Source: Adiantum capillus-veneris | Taxonomy: Eukaryota; Streptophyta; Polypodiopsida; Polypodiales; Pteridaceae | Reading direction: 5' to 3' | Length of the DNA stretch: 64,000 nt | Assembly: GCA_014529385.2 (NCBI GenBank) | Contig: CM043949.1 | Location: forward strand, 107,554,054 to 107,618,053 | Shown: piece by piece, positions 32,024-43,039 of the stretch | Numbering within the stretch: the first letter of the stretch is position 1 | Layout of the letters: the number at the start of each line of letters is the position of its first letter | The notes under the pieces: model-generated | Told to the model about the DNA's origin: nothing | Seen by the model: the letters and a program-made list of their open reading frames with translations, nothing else | The model's database searches: none | Made by a program: the position numbers and the translations under genes

Positions 32024-32172
32024 TGTTGGGTTTCAAGCCCTGCTCATGGAAACATGCTCTTATGAAGCATGCAGGAAAGTTTCAGTTTGCATGGCAAGGC
32101 TCTTTTATATGTAAGGTTTCAAAAATTAATAATATAGCGTTGCTTTTCTTGTTGTTGTGTCAAATCTCTCTT

Positions 32173-32216
<44 letters not shown>

Positions 32217-32299
32217 ACTCGTTCAATCTTTGTTGCACACTCCCTCAAGGTACCATGGATCCTCTTCGCTGGCACCCACCTTAGCCACTGCACCCAACA
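32024..32299 (+). repeat. 5' LTR of element L (276 bp)
   Basis: Starts TGTTGGGTTTCAAGCCC and ends CACCCAACA. It contains a TTTTATATG TATA-like site near 32103 and a CT plus CA microsatellite at 32163-32218. Confidence 0.9.
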
Positions 32300-32300
32300 G

Positions 32301-32313
32301 TGGTATCAGAACC
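32301..32313 (+). other. primer binding site of element L
   Basis: TGGTATCAGAACC sits two bases inside the 5' LTR and is complementary to the 3' end of initiator tRNA-Met except at one or two bases. Confidence 0.88.
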
Positions 32314-33352
32314 CAGGTGGGCCAAAGCAAGGAGGTGCTAGCAGGTTAGCGTTCTAAAATGCTGTTGAAGAGCCCATAGGTGCAATAGAACAAACGTTGT
32401 ATATCAGAACGCGCTACGCATTGAAGCTCTCTCTGGCACATAGCGTCTCAGAACGCTGCTCGTCCGACGACAAGGTCACTACGGTGTAGAACGTGGTAGA
32501 CAGAGAGTTTTAGAATGCAGAAGTCAACAAGTGAGGCAGTTTTTGTGCAGCATATTAAAACGTAGCTGATAGTAGTGCTAGGGGTGGTAACGATAGCAAA
32601 CTTTTTCAACATAGCCTTTCAAAACGCCACCCTTGGAAGCGGATTCACTAGCTCGTTGAGGTTTGCAATTTTGTGGGTTTGCAAGCACTTATTTAGAGTT
32701 TTTCTAAACACCACATCTATGCAGCGTGATGCTTTTGGCAAACTTTGGTCGTCTTGTCAATGACAAGATAATTTCAAGGTTATGGCTCGCGGTTGCAATC
32801 AAGATGATGCATGGACATGCTCAAAATGCCAAGGAAAGTTTACAACACACTCACACACATCTACTACAGGTACAGAGAATGTCTCTTTCCAAAAATTTAC
32901 CCAAACCAAAAGTTTGCTACAACCAAATCCATCAACATATACAAAGTTTCAAAACTATTTTTTGTTTCAATGTCATACTTTTATTCAAAATTTGTCCTTT
33001 GTCAACACAATTATGTTTTTCCAGTCAAAGCCTCTTTTACCTTATATGTTGTCAGTCATGCCATGATAAAATTAATACATGTTAGACACTGCCACACATA
33101 CATGAGTGGTAAGACCTCCTAAACTACCAGTTTTTTGTTTTATTCCTATTTTTGTCGCACTTCTCGTGAGGTTATTGGGTACACCTTAAACCAAGGTTTG
33201 GCAGTGAACCAAAAACTCCATTTGATGATAGCCTAACAGTAGCACACATTATGGATACACCAACATCCTTGGTTGTGAGAGAACTAAAACTCACGGTTGT
33301 TGAGTACACCAAAAACTCAAGGTATCACGAGAGTGATGTATGTAGTTCGGGC
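32314..33352 (+). other. internal region of element L
   Basis: AT-rich with short frames only. A frame at 32782-33066 opens MARGCNQDDAWTCSKCQGKF, a lone CxxC without the HxxxxC that would make a knuckle. I assign no function. Copy-like pieces such as CATATGAGTGGTAAGACC near 33100 recall 31720-31745 outside the element. Confidence 0.4.
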
Positions 33353-33361
33353 TGGGGGGGG

Positions 33362-33493
33362 GTTTGGGTTTCAAGCCCTGCTCGTGGAAACATGCTCTTA
33401 TGAAGCATGTAGGAAAGTTTCAGTTTGCATGGCAAGGCTCTTTTATACGTAAGGTTTATGATATAGCGTGGCTTTTCTTACTATTGTGTTGAA

Positions 33494-33559
<66 letters not shown>

Positions 33560-33626
33560 CTGTACGCTCCCTCACGGTATTGTGGATCCTCTTTGATGGC
33601 ACCCACCTTAGCCGTTGCACCCAACA
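33362..33626 (+). repeat. 3' LTR of element L (265 bp)
   Basis: Matches 32024-32299 apart from point changes and a longer CT tract (33491-33556) that replaces the CT/CA tract of the 5' LTR. The opening TG has changed to GT. Confidence 0.9.
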
Positions 33627-33631
33627 CACAT
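33627..33631. other. target-site duplication of element L, right copy
   Basis: CACAT, identical to 32019-32023. Confidence 0.88.
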
Positions 33632-33679
33632 AATGCTTACCCCTTCATATTTGTGGTGCATATCCCTCTTGCCTTAATT

Positions 33680-33876
33680 TCCACTTTCCACCATTGAGCC
33701 TACGTAAGGCCACTTGGCTCACTTTGTAATCTCTCTCTCATTCTAATTATTCTATCAAGCCTATTTCCATTTTATTGAGTACATTCCTTTAAACATATTT
33801 GCTCCTAATTTGTTCTGAATCTCTCACTATGATGAATGCCTCGTTGGTCTATCCACCATATGCATTACAGGTGACG
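33680..33876 (+). repeat. LTR-like repeat H, + copy
   Basis: About 200 bp (TTTGTAATCTCTCTCTCATTCTAAT ... TTGGTCTATCCACCATATGCATTACA, quoted in parts) recur inverted at 38477-38655. In the other copy the CATTACA end is followed by a primer-binding-site-like sequence, so this is probably the end of an LTR. Here it may be the 3' LTR of the copia debris that includes gag H. Confidence 0.6.
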
Positions 33877-34328
33877 TAGCCACGAGGTGTACGGGATTGA
33901 GGAGAGTTGCGAGGCTGGGCTACAATTGTCCTCAATGGCGTGATGAATAGTTAAGACAAAGTGCACTCAACTGGCAGTATGGGGCAGCTGGCCCGCGAGT
34001 GCACACGACAACTCTTGGGGTAAGCAACATGAGATAGAGTGCTTAAAAAAAAATAAAGGATCTACTTGGAAGATAACAAAAGAAAGCAGAACTGATGGCT
34101 AACAAGGTGGCTGGAAAGTAATACTCAATTGTATATGAGGTCCATTCCTAGTGTGGACATTTTACCTTCAAGTAGTGATGGGAGGAAAGGCTCAACGAAG
34201 GCATCTACTAAGATTCCAACTAATTGAATTGAAGATGAGCAAGTAGAAAAACCCATTTCAAAAAATAAAAGAAAGGGGAATCTTCCTAAATTCTCTCTCT
34301 CCTTTCATTGAAAAATGAGAAGTAATAG

Positions 34329-34331
<3 letters not shown>
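33877..34331. other. stretch without recognisable genes
   Basis: No domain or element boundary recognised. Confidence 0.5.

Positions 34332-34381
<50 letters not shown>
34332..34381. repeat. (CT)n microsatellite
   Basis: About 50 bp of uninterrupted CT. Confidence 0.95.
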
Positions 34382-34384
<3 letters not shown>

Positions 34385-34618
34385 TGCAATGAGAAATGCA
34401 GTCTACCCATCGGTCATGCAAAGGGGAAGAATTCATGATGCGATAGGGTTGTTGGAGAGACACGTTTTGCTTGGAGGTGCTTTTGGTAGACACAAAAGCA
34501 CAGATTGTTCTTGATACGAGCGGGAGGGGCCGATGACAAGGAAAGGAGGGGGTACTAGTGCTGGCAAGGGAAATTGAAGGGGTGGACATGCAAGCTAGCG
34601 GATCTCAGTCCTGCTTGT

Positions 34619-34749
<131 letters not shown>

Positions 34750-35376
34750 AAGTCTTTGATGCTAGACAATCCTTTTCTATGTGCCCTTGTTTGCCACACT
34801 TGAAACAAGTTTTGTTACTAGAGCCAACTGCAAAAGCTTCTCCCCATGAAGTAGCACTCCTCCCTTGCTTCTTCTCCTCGAACATTAAAGAGTTGATGAC
34901 ATCTTGAAAATCTGGTGTTGGATACTTCTCCTCAATGATGGTCATGATCTGATTTTGTCCTCCTCTGGTACTGCAATGTTTACATAAGCTAGTTGTGTGG
35001 TCATGCTTTTGAGGTTATTGATCAAGCTTGCAATATCTTCATTATGTTCCATTTGTAATTTGTGTAGATCTTTCTTTAATCTCACTTTGCTTTTCTTTTT
35101 CCTAGCTCCAAAGTTTTTTTTCTAGTGCTTCCCATGCAGCTGATGAGGTTTCACAATCATCAATAAAGTGTACATAATTGTCATGTAGTGCACTGATTAT
35201 GATTCTTAATGCCTGCTCATCCTTAGCTTGATTTTGTGCGCTCATAGCTCGTGTCTGTATGTATGCTCCATCAATGGATGACGGATCAGCGATGGTTGGC
35301 TTGACGATTCCCCATTGCACCTTTTCATTAAGTAACCTTTCAGCTTGGTCTGCCAAGCGTGAAAACCCTCCTAGTT
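34750..35376 (-). pseudogene. copia G gag (UBN2 and zinc knuckle), truncated
   Basis: From 35356 the minus strand reads a UBN2-type gag: AQNQAKDEQALRIIISALHD, FIDDCETSSAAWEALEKK, then in another frame KLQMEHNEDIASLINNLKSM and AVPEED. From 34945 it continues DFQDVINSLMFEEKK and the CCHC knuckle CFKCGKQGHIEKDC (34807-34766). A frameshift near 35110 and a stop near 34950 break it. Protease and pol are gone, replaced by the microsatellite at 34620-34749. The 5' LTR and primer binding site of the same element are at 36712-37364. Confidence 0.85.
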
Positions 35377-36264
35377 AAATTTCCTAAGTCCTTTCTCTTC
35401 CATTCCACTAATAGAGGGGTCTGAGCTTAGGAGACTTTCCTAGACAATGTCTTCCTCTTTACATGAGCACAAATACCCCTTAGGAGATGATATAAAATTT
35501 ATTTGCAAGTTATTGTGCTTGGCTGCAAGATCTTGAAGTTTTAATTGAGAGAGAGAGAGAGAGAGAGAGAGAATTCCCTTTCGTGAAGCTCCTCTTCACA
35601 AAGAGGTATTGCCCTTTGCTTTGATTGGTGATGCTTTGCCTTGGAGTGAGAATCTTAGACCCTTGCTTGGAGCTTTGATAGCCTTTGAAAACTTGTTGAA
35701 GTTCCCTTTGAAGCTTTTGAAAGCTTTTGAAACAACTCTTGGAGAAGGCCTTTTTGAATGCTTGATGTGGAGCTTAAAAGTTCCCAGCTGACTGGGGGGG
35801 GGGGGGGGGGGAACAAGTTAGTACTTGATGGGAAGATTCTCCAAAAGGGCACAAGGTTAGGCCGAGCCGCGGGAAGGGGGGCCAAGAGAAAAAAGGAAGT
35901 CCTTGTATTCCTCTAGAGGCGTGGAAAGGGGGGCCCAAGAGGGGCAGACCCAAAATGGGCTTCAAAGAGAATTTGGCGCCACAATGAGGTCCGTGACCGG
36001 ATGACGAGGGTGATTGGGGTGTCGTTCGTGGCGGGAGCAAAAGCGGGCAAGCACAGTCAGGTAGCGTGGATAGAACATCCGGCAGGCGCGGCCAGATGGC
36101 CGGGCATCGCCTTTTTGTGTGAGCGCTTGGTTTGATTTGAGTTTGGCCTTTGACTTTGAACTCCTCCCAAAGAAGGGGTTTTTCCCACGTGGTTAAGTTG
36201 ACCTTGGGGATGTTTGAAACCCTTTTTTCCACAAGTGTATGGTGAGCATTGAATGCTCTTTTAG

Positions 36265-36298
<34 letters not shown>

Positions 36299-36711
36299 CT
36301 GAGCTTCAAATGTGCATAAAAAATAGAGAATGGAGCTTGTTAAGCTTGAAGTTTTTTCAAAGCATGAATTGATGAAGTCTAGCTCAAAATATTTGTGTAT
36401 GGGCTTGGGCTACGCAGACACACCAATTGCAAATGTCAATTTTGCTAAAATCAAGAGTAGCTATTGAATGCAAAATGCAAGTTCTTAATGACAAATAAAT
36501 GAATTCTAATGCTAATTAAGCTTCCAATTAGCCAGTGAGTAGTGGCCCAAGAGTCTTTAGCTCAAGAACATGCTCATGCTAGCCAATGTAATAATAATTA
36601 GGCATGCGATATTCTAGAAGAGAAAGCCTAACGGATAGTTAATAATGATTAAGGAATGCTAATTGTAAAAACATGCAAATGCATAATAGCAAACCTAGCT
36701 TAGCATACCCA
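35377..36711 (-). other. leader region of copia G with G and CA tracts
   Basis: Lies between the primer binding site and gag of element G. It holds a GA tract (35549-35571), an 18-base G run (35794-35811) and a CA tract (36266-36291). A 172-codon minus frame at 36292-35774 starts in the repeat and is Pro-rich; I see no domain and regard it as non-coding. A leader of 1.3 kb is long, so an unrelated insertion may be included. Confidence 0.5.
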
Positions 36712-36725
36712 TGGCTCTGATACCA
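36712..36725 (-). other. primer binding site of copia G
   Basis: On the minus strand TGGTATCAGAGCCA, a perfect match to the consensus for priming by initiator tRNA-Met, lies two bases inside the LTR end. Confidence 0.92.
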
Positions 36726-36727
36726 CT

Positions 36728-37364
36728 TGATGGGAATTGGATCATGCTAGCTAGGGTGGATGAAAGAGAAACATCATGCACACAAGTGAGTGTGTGTTGG
36801 CTAGATTATCACTCAAGCGAGTTAGGTTCCAAAATCAATTAACTTGGACTCATAAACACGATCTTGAGTATTTGCTAAGCCGTCACAAGCTCACCATAAA
36901 CAAGAGAGATGTAATGCAAAATAGACTTATGTTTATTCATTCATGAAATGAGCTTTAAGTAGCTCTAAAGCCTTGCGCCATTGCATGTGGGATAATTCCA
37001 CCTTTCCTCTCCTTGACTCATACTCTTGTACTCTAGGACAAAGCGCACACCTCACATTGGCATGTGGAAAAGGTACTCAAGGGTGTGGGTATCCATGGGG
37101 GTCATTACTAGACGGTGTGGACTCACCTAGAGTTAGTTAATGGACTCCTAAAGTGGCTTGAAAGGTCACCCATGAGTTTGTAAGTTGGATGGGCTCATTT
37201 GGAGCTTTTCTATGATGTCATCAGTGATGCCAGATGAGATTCCCTTTGTACACCATTTCTAGTTGAATCAATCAATCTAGTTTTGTACCTACATTCTACT
37301 TTATCTCTATTGTGTAATTAACTTTGTCATTGCCATGATAACGCCATGAATACTAGTCTTAACA
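36728..37364 (-). repeat. 5' LTR of copia G (about 637 bp)
   Basis: The inner end (TGATGGGAATT on the + strand) is fixed by the primer binding site. The outer end is placed at CTTAACA (minus start TGTTAAGACTAG) by the TG...CA rule. No second copy is in the window, so the outer limit is provisional. Confidence 0.65.
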
Positions 37365-38474
37365 ATCCACCTTGATCCTACACTTCTTAGGACTGGAGTG
37401 GGTAATGGCTGACAAGCCATAATTTGCCACGGAATCCGCAAACCATGCTCGCATCGATCGAGATGGAAAAAGCTTTCAAACTAGCTCGCCATGAGGCTAC
37501 ATTGATAGATAGTACCCGGCTGTATGTGTGTGTGCGGAGCACGCATACTGGTTCAAAAAGCGACGAGGTAGTAGAGAGGGCGGAACCCGAGTGCATGTAG
37601 GTGGTGGAGAGCAACTCGAGGCAAAGAGGGGTTAGCCTGAGCGCTTGCAAGTGGTGGCAACGGGGTAGCAGAGAGGGCAGATCTCGAGCTCATGCAAGTG
37701 GGAAGAGCACCTCGAGGCAGCGAGGGCGGAGTCCGAGTACTTGTAGGTGGTGATGGTTGGAGGAAATGTACTTTGTTGAGCATTGAGACATAAAAAATAA
37801 CACACATTAGAAGGGATGGTCAGGTATTGCATGAAGGACGATGGGGAACCTCACTTTCAGAAAGTGGAACATAACAAAATTGTGAATGAGATAAACAAAG
37901 AAATGGAACTATACAGCTTGTATGAAGTTGACGACACAAAAAAACCGGATTTGCTTATCTCACATTAATGTATTGGAGGTTCCAAATGTGGCATCCTTTC
38001 GGCAATGATTTTTTGAGCACATTGCAACAAATTCTATGTAGCGGTAAATATTACCCTTCATCGGCATGGATCACTCCATACCAAGGACAAGAGCTTGAAG
38101 AAGATCAAAGCGCTTTGGAGATGCATGATGTTCCCATCTTCCACCACGTACCATGGTGTTGTAACCTTATTTGTGGAAGATGACTTGTATGAAAGCAGTC
38201 AACCAAGACTCGGTTGGTTTATATTTGTTGGGGAAGGACATCGAGAGGTAAGTGAACACAATGTTGGGTTTTTGTGAACTCTTTTGTCATTCTCTGTGTT
38301 GACCTATACTTTTTTTATTGAAGCAAGAAGGTGACCGACACAAACCCTGTATAGTTGAGGAATGTGCGCATGGTAGTGGATCAATGGACTAACACCATAA
38401 ACATATCCCACAATCATAGGCTGATCAAGAAGTAGATTAGGAAATGTTGATAGTGCCAAATCTTTGATACCACT
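37365..38474. other. stretch without recognisable genes
   Basis: A short imperfect repeat of a CTCGAGGCA...GAGGGCGGA...CCGAGT type unit recurs three times at 37560-37745 (units near 37575, 37615-37690, 37700-37740), making the overlapping frames look repetitive. No gene is supported. Confidence 0.5.
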
Positions 38475-38476
38475 TG

Positions 38477-38655
38477 TAATGCCTGTGGTGGATAGACCAA
38501 CAAGGCATTCATCATAGTGAGAGCTTTATAACACATTAGGAGCCAATAGATTAAAATGTATGTACTCAATGAAATGGAAATAGCTTCTAGATTGATTAGA
38601 ATGAGAGAGAGATTACGAAGTGGTCCACCCTTCTAGGTCAAAACTAGCTCTATGT
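38477..38655 (-). repeat. LTR-like repeat H, minus copy with primer-site-like flank
   Basis: Inverted counterpart of 33680-33876. On the minus strand it ends GCATTACAAG and is followed by TGGTATCAAAG (38474-38464), one base off the initiator-tRNA primer site. This supports its being the end of a 5' LTR. The outer LTR limit is unknown. Confidence 0.6.
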
Positions 38656-39542
38656 GCAAGGGGGGTGAGATGTGCTCATAGTACATCATTTATGCACGAT
38701 TAAACACTTTCAAAATGGTATTTTGAGATTATATTTAGTCACTGGTTAAACTTCTCTTTATGCATAAAAATTCATCCTTTAAGGGATATGTGTGTTGGCT
38801 CGGTGTAAACTGTTGAGGATGAAAATATTTACAACAAAACTACAAGATTATAAGCTTACAAGAATTGTGCTAACAGCTCATAAATATATGATACAAATCT
38901 TCATTGCCATTGCATCACCTACTTTAGCCTAGAGAGCTCTTTCACATGTCCAAATTCCTTGGTGGATTATGAGCCAAGCTAGAAAACTATGTTTGACGTG
39001 GATAGAAAAACTCCACACACATTTGAATTAGTAGATCCATTATTTTGACCTCCATTCAACCTCCCATCTCCTGTTAAGTCTTTTCCTTAGATCTTCATCA
39101 AAATTGGGGATTTTGTTGAAGCTATTCTAAACTTTTCAGGCCCAGTCCTAAAGAGGAAGTTGTTTGCTATGAAAAATACCACCCTCCGACATCAGTGACT
39201 TCACTTCTTCCAACCTACACACCGGCTCAAAAATACAACCAAGAGAAAGGTTATAAGAGTTAGTAAGTTAAATGGCGGTCATTCATTCTCTATTCGATTG
39301 TAAGTCCTTCCATGTTTTCAACCCTACTACAAAGCCTTTGTGTGCTCTAATAGACAAATATCTTCCAGGCAAATATGGGATGCATCCTATCCACTGTGGA
39401 GTCTTGCATCAAAATTTGGGAGGATACCATTGAGTTTTGAGGAATTTGCAGTCCTTTTTGAATTTCAAATCAGGCATTCCACATGGAAACTGTCAGTTGG
39501 CTGCCAACTAGTTTAATTTTACAACCACTAGTAATGGTGTCT
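38656..39542. other. stretch without recognisable genes
   Basis: AT-rich, no domain recognised. Confidence 0.5.
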
Positions 39543-39771
39543 TGTTACCATACATATATGGTAGTAATGTGTGTGAATGCACTTAGGACCACTGGGGCAT
39601 TTTTCCCCTCAGTAGGAGGTTTTCCCCCCCTGTGCATTATATATAAGCCCAACATTCTAGGGTTAACTTATCTTTCATTTGTGCACTAAGCAATACACTC
39701 TCTATTGTGTGCCTTGAGCTTCTTCATCTTCTCCAAGTTGTGTGTGTTTCCCTACAACCATATTTCCAACG
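39543..39771 (+). repeat. 5' LTR of copia K (229 bp)
   Basis: Starts TGTTACCATACAT and ends TTTCCAACG; the expected final A is G. A TATA-like ATTATATATAAG lies at about 39638-39649. Confidence 0.87.
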
Positions 39772-40130
39772 ATTGGTATAAGATCAAGTTGCATCCTCCC
39801 AGGCATAGTTGCCAGCATTGCCAGCACACGCTTGCTCACTTTCTCCGATTTGGGTGAGCTTTGGTGAGCGTCAACAAGTCAACTAATACTTCGAGAGAGC
39901 TCATAGAGCTTTGCTCAAATTTTCCATTCGAGCATACTTCGGTCTCCATTTCCACTACAAGAAGTATTGCGCAGGTAATTTTTTCCTTTTGTGCAGAATT
40001 ATTGTCGGTGCAATTTTTTGCAGAACAAGTCTCTTACAGTCTTCTTTGGGTTGTGCTATATAGCACATGTTAGTCCCACTTCGTTTCTCCTCTTTTACGG
40101 TGGTTTTTACATCAAGTGCAAGCACTTGCC

Positions 40131-40420
40131 ATGGCTGACGACAACAAAAATGTTTTCAAGATGTTTCCTGTTGAGGATAAATTGGATGGGGACAATTACC
40201 CAATGTGGGCTTACATGATGCAACATGTTCTTGTGTCAAAGGGCGTTTGGAATGCTGCATAGGGCATTGATGTATGTCTAGATTGTGTGCCCCCAAGTCA
40301 AATCTAAACATCCCCTCTTCTACCAGAATTAGGTCCTGCTTTTTAGGATTTTTGCTAGAGGCATGTCATAGCTTGGAAGTCAACTCTGGCCACAAACCCA
40401 TCCAATTTTCCTGCAATAAT
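40131..40420 (+). pseudogene. copia K gag N-terminus
   Basis: From ATG 40131 the frame reads MADDNKNVFKMFPVEDKLDG then NYPMWAYMMQHVL and VWNAA before a TAG at 40260-40262. LxGxNYxxWxxxMxxxL is the standard copia gag start. A later piece near 40375-40440 may continue gag in another frame. This shows what the missing gag of copies A and B should begin with. Confidence 0.8.
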
Positions 40421-40499
40421 TTAGTATGTAAAGAGCATCTAGGCAACACATGAGACCGTGAGTAAACTAGACCACACCATGATGCCTCGATGTAATCAT

Positions 40500-41100
40500 G
40501 ACATTCATCGTATCGCCCAACTGTATTTATGATGTCACTTTTTATAAAAATATTTTTGTTAGAAATTTTGTTTCATCCGTTTCTCTTGCGCCTGTCCATT
40601 TTTCACCCATATAATGATAAATAACATTTTTGGGTTTAAAAAATATTAAAATCACATTGCTTTTTGAAAAACGTCGAAAAACATAAAAAGCTGAAAACAG
40701 TATCAAAAAAAAAAAAAATCTAAAATTGAACCATGATTTTACCTGGCCATTTTAATCAAAAAGCAGACCCGCTTTTCATCAAAAAGCACGAAAGTGCTAA
40801 AAAAAAAAGATTTTAACAAAATTGAATCCTAACTTCCACGGAACTCGTAGATTAAGGATCTGGCCCCACTTTTCACAAAAAAAACCATCAAAAAGCACAA
40901 AAATAAGAAAATACTAAAAATGCAATTTTTTTCAAAAGTGAATCAAGCATTCGTCTGACCTACCAGAACATGAAAACGAACTTTCTTTCCACTTTAAAAC
41001 CTCCCAATATTGCGCAACAAGCATTTAAAACCAAAAATTCAAGTAATGCACATTGTAGAGCTAATTTTCTTATTTTTCAAAGAGACCCAAAAGTTGGGGA
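40500..41100. other. AT-rich stretch with repeated AAAAAGCAC motifs
   Basis: Short A-runs and repeated CAAAAAGCAC/CTTTTCATCAAAAAGCA motifs (40750-40900), no gene. Confidence 0.5.
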
Positions 41101-41840
41101 TCTTACAACCTTCCACACACTAAAAATTTGAGGTGTCCTCGCCTCAAGATAGAGTTTAAATAAGTATGCCTTAAAACATCATCATGTTTCCAAGTAGCAT
41201 CCTTCTCAGGATACATTGACACTTTGACAGGGTGCTCCGTGATGGTCTACAAAGAGGTTTGTTTGTACTTTGAAGAATGGTTTCATGATGTATTTCAAAA
41301 GTACCATCAGTTGAAGTAAAAAAATCAAAATCATTAAAAATGTTATTTGGGTTGGGGTACATACTTCTTAAGCAAGCTAACATGGAAAATGTCATGTAGC
41401 GTGATATGAGGTGGTAACAATAATCAGGAAACTTGGTCATTGATTCTTTATGTGATGAAAAAATGTCCACAAAATCTTGCACTTACCCATAGACAAAGAT
41501 CTATATTTAGGCTTCACTCTCAAAAATACCATATCTCCATATTTAAAGAGTCGTATCATCTCATCCAACATGTCTTTGGATGCTTTAACTCTTATGAGTG
41601 GGTCTATCCACTTAATTGGAGTAAGGCATTTTTATCCATACAATGCTTGAAAGGAAGAAATCCCAATTGAACATTGAAATGAAGATTTATATGCAACTTT
41701 AACCAAGTATAATTATTTGATCCACTCACTTTGCTCATGCATGCAATAAGCTCGTAACATGTCTTTAATAATCTGATTGGTTCTCTCTATTTGGCCATCA
41801 GCTTGAGGATGTCCAACCGTTGACTTGAAGCCAAACACCC
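41100..41840 (-). pseudogene. gypsy I integrase C-terminus
   Basis: The minus strand reads [25 protein letters not shown] (41819-41745, normally HPQTDGQTERVNQxLEDMLRA, with the catalytic Glu present), then EWIKYLYLVKVAYKSS, IGISSFQALYG, KYGDMVFLRVKP near 41550, and HVSLLKKY near 41380-41360. It ends with MYPEKDATWKHDDVLRHTY near 41210-41155, matching the chromodomain end (WKGYP..EATWE). Several frames are needed. Confidence 0.85.
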
Positions 41841-41889
41841 CTTCCTATAAATGATAGGCTTGATGTAGGTGGCCATAGTGAACATATGA

Positions 41890-42420
41890 CAACCCCTACT
41901 TCATCTAACACTTCTTCAAAATATTGTTGGTCCTATCTCTTGCAAAACTCACCGCTTTTGTATATGTCACACATCCATCTACTTTGACTTTGTGACAAAC
42001 ATCCTCATGCAGGTAATTCATAAACTTACTCAATCTTAACAAAATATGCAATTTTGGACCCATTACCTTAATAAGTTGCTTCCAAAGGGCTTCAAAATCC
42101 CTCTCGATTACTCAAAAATCACCTTCTAAATTTTTCTTAAGACTCCCCAACTTACACTCATTTAAATTCATATCTGCCACTAATCTGCATCGATAATCCA
42201 CTTTTTAAATTTTCCAACTCACCTTCTCTTTGTTACGCAACCCATTTGTACCATATCTTTGCTTTACCGCAAACCAAGAGTGGAAAAACTTGAACCATAC
42301 CTTCTTCTCTTGATAGTCTACTCTCTAAGAGAAATAGATAATAATCATGTAGCCATGTTTTTGCATCTTCAACCCCAGTGAAAACTAAGAAACCTGACCA
42401 TATCACTTCAACAACACCTG
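41890..42420 (-). pseudogene. gypsy I gag core
   Basis: The minus strand reads FLVFTGVEDAKTWLHDYYLFL, then REEGMVQVFPLLVCGKAKIWYKWVA and a stop near 42236, then FEALWKQLIKVMGPKLHILLRLSKF and VCHKVKVDG. This is the retrotransposon gag core (FxGxxDAxxWLxxxE, AxxWW). One or more stops and a frame change are present. Confidence 0.75.
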
Positions 42421-42881
42421 CTCTTCAAAATCTATCTATCTAGCATCTTCAAAACCCCCCTCTTGTGGCAAGCAGCTTGTTCATCTTTAGAGGAGGCACC
42501 AAAATATGGAAAAGGGGAACAGAGAACATGCCCAAAACACACACAAATACCCCTATATAGCTCAGGGTATTCACAATACCCCTATCCTCTTATAAACACC
42601 TACAAAAAATCACACCGACTAGAGAACAATGAAAACTAAGAAACATGACCATGTCTCTTCAACAACACCTGGTCTTTAAAATCTATCTATCTAGCATCTT
42701 CAAAACCCCCCTCTTGTGGCAAGCAGCTTGCTCCTCTTTAGAGGAGGCACCAAAAGATGGAGAAGAGGAACGGAGAACACGCCCAAAACACACACAAATA
42801 CCCCTATATAGCTCAGGGTATTCACCATACCCCTATCCTCTTATAAACACCTTCAAAAAATCACCCCGACTAGAGAACTCT
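42380..42881. repeat. 251-bp tandem duplication (two copies)
   Basis: GAAAACTAAGAAAC starts at 42380 and again at 42631; both units run through CTATATAGCTCAGGGTATTCAC to CGACTAGAGAAC. The first unit includes the start of the gypsy I gag segment, so part of that element was duplicated. Confidence 0.95.
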
Positions 42882-42976
42882 TATCCATACACAACCCAAT
42901 ACATGCACACTCAAAAATATCACCACTTATCACATGCTGACCAATGCAATCCGTCCTTATTTCCACTACACACAAG

Positions 42977-42978
<2 letters not shown>

Positions 42979-43021
<43 letters not shown>

Positions 43022-43038
43022 CCCCCCCCCCCCCCCCC
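42979..43038. repeat. (CT)n followed by C homopolymer
   Basis: About 40 bp of CT run directly into about 20 C. Confidence 0.97.
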
Positions 43039-43039
43039 T

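Larger units (their letters stand above)
32024..33626 (+). mobile_element. short non-autonomous LTR retrotransposon L (1603 bp)
   Basis: Two LTRs (32024-32299 and 33362-33626) enclose only about 1062 bp. The internal part begins with TGGTATCAGAACC at 32301, a primer binding site for initiator tRNA-Met, and ends with a G-rich polypurine tract at 33353-33362. CACAT flanks the element exactly. No gag or pol domain is readable inside, so it would need proteins from a partner element. It is larger than typical TRIMs and smaller than LARDs; a deletion derivative of a copia element is the main alternative. Confidence 0.88.
39543..40500 (+). mobile_element. copia element K (family A), 5' end only
   Basis: An LTR (39543-39771) like those of copies A and B is followed by a primer-binding-site-like TTGGTATAAGATCAAG (39773-39788), a leader, and a gag start at 40131. 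The sequence loses similarity to coding gag within about 350 bp and no pol follows, so the element is truncated. More divergent than A and B, hence older. Confidence 0.82.
41100..42420 (-). mobile_element. Ty3/gypsy deletion derivative I (gag joined to integrase)
   Basis: On the minus strand a gag core (42410-41900) is followed directly by the last third of the integrase and a chromodomain-like end (41840-41100). Protease, reverse transcriptase, RNase H and the integrase catalytic Asp residues are absent. No LTR was recognised. Confidence 0.8.

Noticed and set aside
35774-36292. 172-codon Pro-rich minus-strand frame
   Set aside because: It begins in the CA tract and covers a G run; no homology recognised, and it lies in the leader of copia G.
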